DNA of 5,395 nt. It comes from Aquificaceae bacterium. Its GTDB lineage: Bacteria > Aquificota > Aquificia > Aquificales > Aquificaceae. Under the pieces are notes generated by a model. That model was not told where the DNA came from. It ran no database searches and worked only from the letters and a program-made list of their open reading frames with translations. The stretch's first letter is position 1. Every line of letters begins with the position of its first letter. The translations under genes were made by a program, and so were the position numbers. The stretch spans positions 1 to 5,395 of the forward strand of contig WFPT01000047.1 of assembly GCA_015487365.1 (NCBI GenBank), written 5' to 3'. This document shows, one piece after another, positions 1 to 5,097 of this stretch.

Positions 1-129
1 GAGGTTTGCCCTAACAAAAGGGACTTTAAGGACTTTAAGGAACTTTTCTTAAAGGAGGAATACTTTTTAATTCCTTCACCCCAAAAACTTATAAAGGGCG
101 CAAAGTATTTAAAGGCTACCTATTTTTAA
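1..129 (+). CDS. C-terminal end of an unidentified protein (partial)
   Basis: An open frame enters from the left edge and ends at TAA 127-129, giving the last 42 residues of a protein that starts outside the window. The tail is rich in Lys, Phe and Leu (it contains a DFKDFKELF stretch and ends KATYF) and has one cysteine near the edge. Its codon use (AAG, GAA, CTT, AGG) matches the neighbouring genes, which supports real coding. It converges with the LOG-family gene, and the two coding ends overlap by 14 bp (116-129). No domain can be recognised from so short a tail, so no function is proposed. Reading frame and stop are fairly secure; identity is unknown. Confidence 0.6.
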   Translation, partial: EVCPNKRDFKDFKELFLKEEYFLIPSPQKLIKGAKYLKATYF

Positions 130-856
130 TCACCTCCTTTATCTTTTTCATATATTCGGTCTCCTCCTTGTAATACTCCTTTAAGTAGTGATACTTTTCC
201 TTGGACCTTTCCAAAACTATCTCTAAAACTTCCTCTGGTTTATCCACCACCTTCACCAAGTTTAAGTCCTCCTCGTCTATGGTCTTAAAGCTTAGGAGTG
301 TTTCCCTTAAAAACTTTAAGAAGTTGTCCCAAAACTCTTTTCCAAAGAGGATTAAGGGGAATTTGTGACTCTTTCCGGTCTGTATTAGGGTTAGGGCTTC
401 AAAGAGCTCGTCAAAGGTTCCAAAGCCTCCGGGGAATATTACGTATGCTAAAGCATACTTCATAAGCATGACCTTCCTTACGAAGAAGTAGTCAAACCTT
501 AAAGATACGGTTTGGTACCTGTTGGGTATTTGCTCCTTGGGTATGTCTATGTTTAGGCCCACGGAGACCGCACCGCTGTCCTTGGCACCCCTGTTTGCAG
601 CTTCCATTATTCCCGGTCCTCCACCCGTTATTATGGCAAATCCCCTCCTTCCCAGCAAGAAAGCTGTTTCATAGGCTAGCTTGTAGTATTTGTTATCCTC
701 TGAAAAGCGGGAGCTCCCAAAGAAGGTAACCGCGGGTCCTAAGTCCGAAAGCTCGTCAAAGCCCCTTACGAACTCGCTCATAATCTTTAAAACCCTCCAA
801 GTATCCCCCTGCTTTATTTTGAGCTCCTCAATTATTCTTCTCTCCCTCCTTCCCAT
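116..856 (-). CDS. LOG family protein (TIGR00730-type nucleotide phosphoribohydrolase)
   Basis: This 246-residue Rossmann-fold protein has both hallmarks of the LOG / 'lysine decarboxylase-like' family: GGGPGIMEAANRGA at residues 78-91 and PGGFGTFDE at 142-150. E150 and R127 (in FVRK) are the expected catalytic acid and arginine. Family members cleave the N-glycosidic bond of nucleoside 5'-monophosphates, releasing base and ribose 5-phosphate. Plant and some bacterial members activate cytokinins; many others probably act in nucleotide salvage, and the substrate cannot be told here. The protein is cytosolic, with no signal peptide. The N-terminal segment before the first strand (AVTFFGSSR, 42-50) suits the longer family subgroup and supports ATG 854-856 as start, although the Shine-Dalgarno match is weak (AAAGGA about 14 nt upstream). 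It is the last gene of the leftward operon, 10 bp after the binding-protein gene. The charged tail (about 213-246) looks helical. Confidence 0.93.
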   Translation of the reverse strand: MGRRERRIIEELKIKQGDTWRVLKIMSEFVRGFDELSDLGPAVTFFGSSRFSEDNKYYKLAYETAFLLGRRGFAIITGGGPGIMEAANRGAKDSGAVSVGLNIDIPKEQIPNRYQTVSLRFDYFFVRKVMLMKYALAYVIFPGGFGTFDELFEALTLIQTGKSHKFPLILFGKEFWDNFLKFLRETLLSFKTIDEEDLNLVKVVDKPEEVLEIVLERSKEKYHYLKEYYKEETEYMKKIKEVIKNR

Positions 857-866
857 AGCTCTAATT

Positions 867-2588
867 TTAATCCTTTAACTTAAAGCCCAGGTGGTCCCTT
901 TCGTAAATACCCCAGACCGTCGGGTAAAAGTTTCCCAAATAATCCCAGGAGGCCATCAGGGACTTAGGGACTATTAAAAATATAAGGGGTTGCTGGTAGC
1001 TTATTATCCAAAAGGCCCTTTTGTAAAGCTCCCTCCTCCTCCTTGGGTCCATTTCAACGCTTGCCAAGTCAAAGAGTTTATCCACCTCCCTCTCCCACGT
1101 GTAGGAAGGTTTTTTCTGACTTGGATTCCACAGGTGCAGGGAGCCGGAGGAGTGCCATACGTTTCTACCAAAGTGGGGGTCCAGGGAGCCAGTTAAACCT
1201 ATTATCACCGCCTCCCAGTCGTAGGGGGGGCTCGTTAGTTTGGAAACCAAGGTGTTAAAGTCTATGGGTCTAAAAATTACCTTTATCCCCACCCTCTTTA
1301 AGTCCTCCTTGATGAGATTTCCCATCATCTCCCTCTCCCTGTTTCCCGAGTTGGTGAGTAGGGTTATGACTAAGGGGTGGCCCTCTTTATCCTCCAATAC
1401 GCCATCTCCGTCTTCGTCCTTAAAGCCGAGCTCTTTTAGTATTTCTTTGGCCTTCCTTGGGTTGTAGGGATACTTAGGGTAGTAGTCCTCCTGGTAGTAG
1501 TTTGAGTTGGCGGGGGTTATGGGGGTGTAAAGGGGCTCACAGAGGCCGTTAAAGACCAACTTGCAGATGTTCCTTCTGTCTATGGCATAGGAGAGGGCTA
1601 CCCTAAAAAGGCGGTTCCTAAACCACCTTAACTTATACTTTTTTACGCTACTTCTTGGGTTCTGGTTTAGGGCCAAAAAGGTTATAGAAGGTGTTTCACC
1701 TAAATCGTAAAACTCTATTCCCTTCTTACCTATTAAGTATAAGAGCTCCTTAGCTGATACCCCTCTGTAATCTATCTCACCCTTTGAAAACTTTAAAAGG
1801 GAAGTTTCAGGGTCCTGAACGATTTGGGCCACTATTTTCTTTACAACGGGTAGTCCCTTCCTGTAATAGTAAGGGTTCTTCTCAAAGACTATCCTTTGAC
1901 CCTTTAAGTATTCCTTTAAAAGGTAAGGCCCATTTACCACTATTTGCTTTGGCTCGGTCCCTACGTTCCAAGCCTTTGAAATAAAGTTTCCCTCCCTCAG
2001 ATACTTTTCTAAGGCGTGCTTTGGCAGTATGGGGGAGGTTAGGGCCATCAGTATGGGGGCAAAGGGCTTTGGTAAGATGAATTTGACGGTGAGCTCATTT
2101 ACCTTTTTAACTTTAATCTTTTTCCCATCCACTAAGAGCATGTCCCTGTAAGAGTTTGGTATTTTGTCGTTTAAATAAAGTTTTTGGTAGGTAAAAACTA
2201 CGTCCTCCGCGGTAATCCTTTTCCCGTCGCTCCAATACAGGTTGTCCCTTAATTTCACCACTATTACCCTTCCCCCCTTCTCTATCCTGTAAGACTTTGC
2301 CAGCTCAGGTTTTACCTTAAAGTCTTTTAGGTCAAACTTAAAGAGACCTACAAAAAGGTAGTCTAAGACCTCCGTTGAGGTGGTTTCCTGGGCCAGGACA
2401 GGGTTTAAGGTCTTTGGGTCTGAGGATAACCAAATCCTTAAAGTTCCGCCCCTTACCCTTTCCAACTTAAAGTCCTTTAAGGAAACCTTTTTAAACTTTA
2501 TGGCCTTGGGCCTTGGAGAGTTAAAGATTTGAAAGGGAAGGAGTAAGATTGAAAGAGAAAAGAAAAAGCCCAAGAAAAAATACTTCAC
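867..2588 (-). CDS. ABC transporter substrate-binding protein, peptide/nickel type (SBP_bac_5)
   Basis: This 573-residue protein belongs to the DppA/OppA (SBP_bac_5, family 5) extracellular binding proteins. Supporting segments are GGTLRIWLSSDPKTLNPVLA (47-66), the LRDNLYWSDGKRITAEDVVFT block (113-133), NGPYLLKEY (219-227), the hinge-region LFRVALSYAIDRRNI block (327-341) and NPRKAKEILKELGF (376-389). An EF-hand-like DEDGDGVLED loop follows (391-400), as in many relatives. Such proteins capture oligopeptides or other ligands outside the membrane for an ABC importer; the ligand cannot be predicted here. Residues 3-22 form a hydrophobic export or anchor segment with only one lysine before it. 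There is no lipobox cysteine and no obvious signal-peptidase site, so it may stay membrane-anchored. The start is GTG 2586-2588, with GAGG 7 nt upstream, in a GTGA overlap with the preceding small gene. No permease or ATPase gene lies in the window. Confidence 0.93.
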   Translation of the reverse strand: MKYFFLGFFFSLSILLLPFQIFNSPRPKAIKFKKVSLKDFKLERVRGGTLRIWLSSDPKTLNPVLAQETTSTEVLDYLFVGLFKFDLKDFKVKPELAKSYRIEKGGRVIVVKLRDNLYWSDGKRITAEDVVFTYQKLYLNDKIPNSYRDMLLVDGKKIKVKKVNELTVKFILPKPFAPILMALTSPILPKHALEKYLREGNFISKAWNVGTEPKQIVVNGPYLLKEYLKGQRIVFEKNPYYYRKGLPVVKKIVAQIVQDPETSLLKFSKGEIDYRGVSAKELLYLIGKKGIEFYDLGETPSITFLALNQNPRSSVKKYKLRWFRNRLFRVALSYAIDRRNICKLVFNGLCEPLYTPITPANSNYYQEDYYPKYPYNPRKAKEILKELGFKDEDGDGVLEDKEGHPLVITLLTNSGNREREMMGNLIKEDLKRVGIKVIFRPIDFNTLVSKLTSPPYDWEAVIIGLTGSLDPHFGRNVWHSSGSLHLWNPSQKKPSYTWEREVDKLFDLASVEMDPRRRRELYKRAFWIISYQQPLIFLIVPKSLMASWDYLGNFYPTVWGIYERDHLGFKLKD

Positions 2589-2737
2589 GTTATTTCCTCA
2601 AAGTTTTCCTCCTCTTCCCTTTCTTCTTTAACCTTTGTCCCCTGGCCCTTGAAGAGGAGTAGGGTAAAGCAAAAGGTAACCAAGGAAACTATGAGGGACC
2701 AGGAGATTAGCATAAACAAGAGGGCGGAGCCTTTCAT
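2585..2737 (-). CDS. Small single-pass membrane protein (50 aa, MetS-like in form)
   Basis: A short gene fits exactly between gcvH-like and the binding-protein gene. Its ATG (2735-2737) overlaps the upstream TGA as ATGA, and its TGA (2585-2587) overlaps the downstream GTG start as GTGA. The 50-residue product has one hydrophobic helix (about residues 5-29, with W13 and C23) followed by a charged Lys/Glu-rich tail (about 30-48), so the tail is probably cytosolic. No Shine-Dalgarno sequence is visible close to the start, which fits translational coupling to the gcvH-like gene. Length and helix pattern recall the small subunits of sodium symporters (MetS / small accessory protein families), but no symporter gene is adjacent and the resemblance is only by eye. 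The exact double overlap is the main evidence that it is a gene. Function unknown. Confidence 0.75.
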   Translation of the reverse strand: MKGSALLFMLISWSLIVSLVTFCFTLLLFKGQGTKVKEEREEEENFEEIT

Positions 2738-3216
2738 CTGTAAAACTGCTTGGTTACCTCCGCAACGGAGTGGCTACCGCAGTCTATGTCCTCCTCCTCT
2801 ATTATCTTCTTCATCTCCTTTACCGCCTCATCACCCGTTACTAATCCCTTTAAGTCCCTTTCAAGGTTGGTGGGCTTTATCCTCAAAATCCATCCTTTCC
2901 CGTAGGGGTCCTCGTTTATGAGCTCAGGTCTGTCAAAGAGCTCCTCATTCCTTTCTATTACCTCGCCCTCTACGTCCGCGGGGATAGGACCAGCCCACTT
3001 TCCGCTTTCTAAGGAACCGTAGGGTTTGCCCTTTTTTACGAACCTACCTACCGCCTTTATCCTAACATTTACTATTTTCCCAGCCTTGGTCTGCCCTACG
3101 TCCGTTAGCCCTATCCTTACGCTACCATCCTCTTCAACCTTAAACCAAACCTGATTTTCTAAGTTGTAGTAAAGCTCCTTTGGAATTTTGCAGTTTCTAA
3201 ACTCCTCTACCTCCAT
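2734..3216 (-). CDS. GcvH-like lipoate-binding protein, probably LbpA-type (sHdr sulfur oxidation)
   Basis: This 160-residue protein has the hammerhead lipoyl fold of glycine-cleavage H protein. The lipoyl-lysine site is K73 in SLESGKWAGPIPADVEGEV (68-86), and NEDPYGKGW (101-109) is the expected glycine-rich turn. It differs from classical H proteins: it is longer (H proteins are about 125-130 aa), has GKWAGP where H proteins have VKA, and carries cysteines at C9 and C146 in N- and C-terminal extensions. From memory, these traits fit the LbpA proteins that act as lipoyl carriers for the heterodisulfide-reductase-like (sHdr) sulfur oxidation pathway. No other gcv or hdr gene is in view, so the subtype is inference. 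I chose ATG 3214-3216, about 4 nt after GGAGG and overlapping the Roadblock stop as TGATG. A GTG one codon upstream (3219) is possible but sits directly against the Shine-Dalgarno sequence. Confidence 0.9.
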   Translation of the reverse strand: MEVEEFRNCKIPKELYYNLENQVWFKVEEDGSVRIGLTDVGQTKAGKIVNVRIKAVGRFVKKGKPYGSLESGKWAGPIPADVEGEVIERNEELFDRPELINEDPYGKGWILRIKPTNLERDLKGLVTGDEAVKEMKKIIEEEDIDCGSHSVAEVTKQFYR

Positions 3217-3581
3217 CACACCTCCCTCTCTAAATCCTCTGAGGCCCTTTCAAGGGTTAGCTTTGCCAGTCCCAAGTTCATATTTTCACTACCTATCAAA
3301 AAGACTATTATGCCCACACTCGGTAGGTTGCTCAAAAGGACCTTCCCCTTTTCCCCCTCCAAGACGAAGGATTCAAGCTTACCAAGTTTTGCCTCATCTA
3401 AAAGCTTCTGAACGGAGGTAAGACTTCCACTTGCCAGCGCCCCGAGGAGCTCCGCGTCCATATCCACCTTAGTCTTAGAACTTATTATTATTCCATCCTC
3501 TGAGGTTATAACCCCTCCCATCGCACCCTCCACCTCTAAGAGCCTGTCTAATACCTTTTCAAACTGCTCCTTCATGCTCAT
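3216..3581 (-). CDS. Roadblock/LC7 domain protein
   Basis: This 121-residue protein is essentially one Roadblock/LC7 domain. It has an N-terminal helix (EQFEKVLDRLLEVEG, 5-19), strands GGVITSEDGIIISS (22-35), the long central helix (about 42-66), strands near FVLEGEKGKVLLSNL (72-86) and VGIIVFLIG (89-97), and a C-terminal helix (about 102-120). Prokaryotic relatives (MglB-like) dimerise and usually control small Ras-like GTPases, but no GTPase gene is in the window. The protein is cytosolic with no signal peptide. I chose ATG 3579-3581. ATG 3575 is an equally plausible alternative, and TTG 3605 is unlikely because it lies inside a stable hairpin upstream of the Shine-Dalgarno sequence. It is the first gene of the leftward operon, behind a GC-rich structured leader, and its TGA overlaps the next start. 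Confidence 0.85.
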   Translation of the reverse strand: MSMKEQFEKVLDRLLEVEGAMGGVITSEDGIIISSKTKVDMDAELLGALASGSLTSVQKLLDEAKLGKLESFVLEGEKGKVLLSNLPSVGIIVFLIGSENMNLGLAKLTLERASEDLEREV

Positions 3582-3699
3582 CCTTCCCCTATCCCTCCTT
3601 ACCAAACCGCGCCATCGGCACGGTCTGGTGCGGGGCTACTTGTATAGCGCCCTACTGGGACTGGGGACACCCCGCAGGCGCTTTTCCCCAGCCCTTTAT
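3582..3699 (-). ncRNA. GC-rich structured leader RNA (candidate riboswitch, leader element or small RNA)
   Basis: By hand count, 63 of 94 bases in 3601-3694 are G or C, far above the flanking genes. On the minus strand three stem-loops follow one another. Hairpin 1 pairs 3694-3685 with 3667-3657 (10 bp, one bulged U). Hairpin 2 pairs 3652-3645 with 3638-3632 (7 bp, one bulged C). Hairpin 3 pairs 3629-3617 with 3613-3601 (13 bp, triloop GAU). Hairpin 3 has two G-U pairs in minus-strand RNA (3625-3605 and 3620-3610) that become A-C mismatches on the plus strand, which favours minus-strand transcription. Bases in the loop of hairpin 1 can also pair with both arms of hairpin 2. In thermophiles, GC-rich islands usually mark structured RNA. 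It fits no tRNA, SRP, 6S or riboswitch consensus I know. Ends are estimates from the promoter and the start codon. Confidence 0.5.
3594..3600 (-). promoter_or_regulatory. Ribosome binding site of the Roadblock gene
   Basis: AAGGAGG on the minus strand lies 12 nt before ATG 3581 and 18 nt before ATG 3575. The spacing is long, and a second purine-rich run (GGGGAAGG) lies nearer the start. The site begins directly after the last base pair of the third leader hairpin, so changes in that hairpin could affect ribosome access. Confidence 0.55.
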
Positions 3700-3728
3700 G
3701 ACTTTATTTTAGCACAGGATGCTATAAT
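3698..3728 (+). promoter_or_regulatory. Sigma-70-type promoter of the FecR-domain gene
   Basis: A perfect TATAAT lies at 3723-3728, with ATGACT (4 of 6 against TTGACA) at 3698-3703 and a 19-nt spacer. The expected start point, about 3735, is only a couple of bases before ATG 3737, so the message would be leaderless or nearly so. No Shine-Dalgarno sequence is present before that ATG, which agrees. Confidence 0.6.
3706..3714 (-). promoter_or_regulatory. Probable extended -10 promoter of the leftward operon
   Basis: On the minus strand TGCTAAAAT is an extended -10 (TGnTAAAAT). It would start transcription near 3699-3700, about 5 nt before the first leader stem. The -35 region (about 3734-3729) is poor. 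A second -10-like TATTAT lies upstream at 3729-3724. The element overlaps the spacer of the rightward fecR-like promoter, so the two promoters may compete. Confidence 0.45.
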
Positions 3729-3736
3729 AGCTTTGG

Positions 3737-4378
3737 ATGAAAAAAATTACACTCCTTTTAGTATTCCTCCTTCCCTCCTTTGCCCTTGAAAGGGTAGGGG
3801 TAGTGGTGAAGGTAAAGGGGAAGGTAAAGCTTTTTAGAAGCTTAAAGGCCACAAAATTAAAGGGTGGGGAGAGTTTATACCTTGGGGATAGGGTAAGAAC
3901 CTACAAAGGTTTGGCCTTTATAAAAATCTTTAAAAACAAGGTGGTCCTGACGGAAAACTCCCTTCTGGTTGTAGATAGGGATAAAGTTTATGTTAAGGAA
4001 GGGAGGGTATATTTTAGGGTCTTTAAGGGGAAAGACTTTAAGGTAATTTCAAGGAACGTGGCAATAGGCATAAAGGGAACTGACTTTATGGTTTATAGAC
4101 GGGGGGGAAGGTTTATCCTTTACGTAAAGAGGGGCTCGGTGATTGCCCAAATTCTGAGGGAAGGGGAGGAATTTAAAAGGGAGTTAGAGGAAGAGCTAAA
4201 AGAGCTGGAAGAAAGTAAGAGGGAGTTTGAGGAGGAGCTTAGGGAAACCGCAAGGGAGGTTTTAAGGAGTTTAAGGGTTGAGGAGGGAGTTGCCTTAACC
4301 ATAGTAGATGGAACCTTTAAGAAGATAAAGATACCCAAAAGGTTCATAGAGGACTTTAAGCTCCTTGATGAGTTTTAA
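3737..4378 (+). CDS. Secreted FecR-domain protein with C-terminal coiled coil
   Basis: This 213-residue protein starts with a clear signal peptide: KK, then TLLLVFLLPSFA (5-16), with cleavage likely after A16 (SFA/LE). Residues about 20-135 form a FecR-type beta-rich domain: VGVVVKVKGKVKLF (20-33), then LGDRVRTYKG (49-58), and the diagnostic AIGIKGTDF (109-117). A strongly charged Glu/Lys helix (about 143-180) is probably a coiled coil, and a short mixed tail ends the protein. Stand-alone FecR-domain proteins of this kind sit in the periplasm or on the surface; the iron-signalling role of E. coli FecR need not apply, since no sigma factor or TonB receptor gene is nearby. It diverges from the Roadblock operon and precedes a pilin gene by 66 bp. 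It has no Shine-Dalgarno sequence and a TATAAT 8 nt before ATG, suggesting leaderless translation. Confidence 0.85.
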   Translation: MKKITLLLVFLLPSFALERVGVVVKVKGKVKLFRSLKATKLKGGESLYLGDRVRTYKGLAFIKIFKNKVVLTENSLLVVDRDKVYVKEGRVYFRVFKGKDFKVISRNVAIGIKGTDFMVYRRGGRFILYVKRGSVIAQILREGEEFKRELEEELKELEESKREFEEELRETAREVLRSLRVEEGVALTIVDGTFKKIKIPKRFIEDFKLLDEF

Positions 4379-4385
4379 CACTTTT

Positions 4386-4413
4386 TTTACAAACTTTGGA
4401 TTATAATTATATT
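4386..4413 (+). promoter_or_regulatory. Probable promoter of the pilin-like gene
   Basis: TTTACA at 4386-4391 and TATATT at 4408-4413 are separated by 16 nt. An overlapping TATAAT (4402-4407) is an alternative -10 with a poorer -35. The start would fall near 4420, giving a leader of about 25 nt. The T-run at 4382-4388 after the FecR gene has no convincing hairpin before it, so I do not call a terminator there. Confidence 0.5.
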
Positions 4414-4429
4414 TTTGAGGAAAAACTTT

Positions 4430-4438
4430 AAGGAGGTG
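4430..4438 (+). promoter_or_regulatory. Strong ribosome binding site of the pilin-like gene
   Basis: AAGGAGGTG is a near-complete anti-16S match 6 nt before ATG 4445. It decides the start in favour of this ATG over an upstream in-frame TTG at 4415, which lies before the site and would add ten residues in front of the prepilin leader. Confidence 0.9.
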
Positions 4439-4444
4439 TTAGGT

Positions 4445-5095
4445 ATGAGGAAGGGTTTTACCTTAATTGAGCTTGCTATCGTTTTGGTCATTATTGGTAT
4501 CATTATTGGTGCCATCTTAAAGGGTCAGGAGCTCATCAACAACGCAAGGGCCAAGAGACTCCAAAACGATATGAGGGGACTGGTAGCTATGATGTGGACC
4601 TTTTCCGACCGCTACGGTAGGTTTCCAGGAGATTGCAACAGGGATGGTTTGGTGGATGTAAACGTTTCCGTAGCCGGTTTGCCCTATGACAACAATCCCT
4701 CAGTAGGTTTTTGCAACCCAAATACTCCCTCAGCAACCGCGACTGACCCAGACCAATGGCTTGCGGAGTTAAAGAAGGCTAAAATATTGGGTAGCGATGC
4801 GGACAACAGGGACCTTGCAAGACACCTTTTTAGCGGATACTTTATAATGGCTCAGGTTAGTCCCAACACTGGCACAAAGAAGTTCAACGGTTTAATAATG
4901 ACCGATGTCCCCTGCTTTGCGGCAAAGATGATAGATAGTTCCGTTGATAACACCCTAAACAGTGCCGCTGGAAGGATAAGGGTTGTAAATGCCAGCTCAT
5001 TAGTCTTTACCAACAACGGCTCTGGTAATTACAGCTCCTGCACCACCGAAGATACCCCCATAGATATAGTTTATCTTTGGGATAAGGCTCCCTAA
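4445..5095 (+). CDS. Prepilin-type protein (type IV pilin / type II secretion pseudopilin-like)
   Basis: This 216-residue protein has a class III signal. MRKG is followed by FTLIELAIVLVIIGIIIGAI (5-24), so prepilin peptidase should cut after G4, leaving N-methylated F5 and the conserved glutamate E9 at position +5 of the mature protein. The hydrophobic helix (about 5-27) would pack in the filament core, and the amphipathic stretch to about 53 continues the spine. The globular part has four cysteines (C64, C90, C157, C199), possibly two disulfides, and the loop GDCNRDGLVD (62-71), which matches the DxNxDGxxD calcium-binding pattern. It is longer than a typical major pilin (about 150 aa) and may be a minor pilin, pseudopilin or surface-fibre subunit. 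The strong Shine-Dalgarno sequence and own promoter suggest high expression. No assembly genes are in the window. Confidence 0.9.
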   Translation: MRKGFTLIELAIVLVIIGIIIGAILKGQELINNARAKRLQNDMRGLVAMMWTFSDRYGRFPGDCNRDGLVDVNVSVAGLPYDNNPSVGFCNPNTPSATATDPDQWLAELKKAKILGSDADNRDLARHLFSGYFIMAQVSPNTGTKKFNGLIMTDVPCFAAKMIDSSVDNTLNSAAGRIRVVNASSLVFTNNGSGNYSSCTTEDTPIDIVYLWDKAP

Positions 5096-5097
5096 AA

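Noticed and set aside
21..40. Tandem 10-bp repeat GGACTTTAAG
   Set aside because: Only two copies, explained by coding for a repeated DFK in the partial gene.
990..1258. Plus-strand open frames opposite the binding-protein gene
   Set aside because: Proline- and serine-rich antisense shadows of a well-supported gene, without ribosome binding sites or family patterns.
3582..3605. TTG 3605 start for the Roadblock protein
   Set aside because: It lies in the 3' arm of hairpin 3 and upstream of the AAGGAGG site. ATG 3581 or 3575 gives a normal domain length.
3599..3670. 23-codon minus-strand ORF from GTG 3670 to TAA 3601-3599 just before the Roadblock Shine-Dalgarno
   Set aside because: GTG start with no proper ribosome binding site, codons (CGC, CGT, CCC) unlike the neighbours, and it lies in the base-paired leader. 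A leader peptide cannot be fully excluded.
3580..3694. SRP 4.5S RNA, 6S RNA or tRNA as identity of the GC-rich stretch
   Set aside because: No GGAAGG..AGCAGC SRP core, no closing end pairing as in 6S RNA, and no T-loop or anticodon arm. A tRNA-like GCGGGGT/GCCCCGC stem followed by ACCA exists on the minus strand but spans only 50 nt.
3657..3710. Plus-strand terminator from hairpin 1 followed by a T-rich stretch
   Set aside because: The T-run is interrupted (TTTATGACTTTATTTT), no rightward gene ends there, and hairpin 3 pairs worse on the plus strand. The T-rich part is better read as the promoter region.
4415..4444. TTG 4415 start for the pilin-like protein
   Set aside because: It precedes the strong Shine-Dalgarno sequence and would add ten residues before the MRKG leader.
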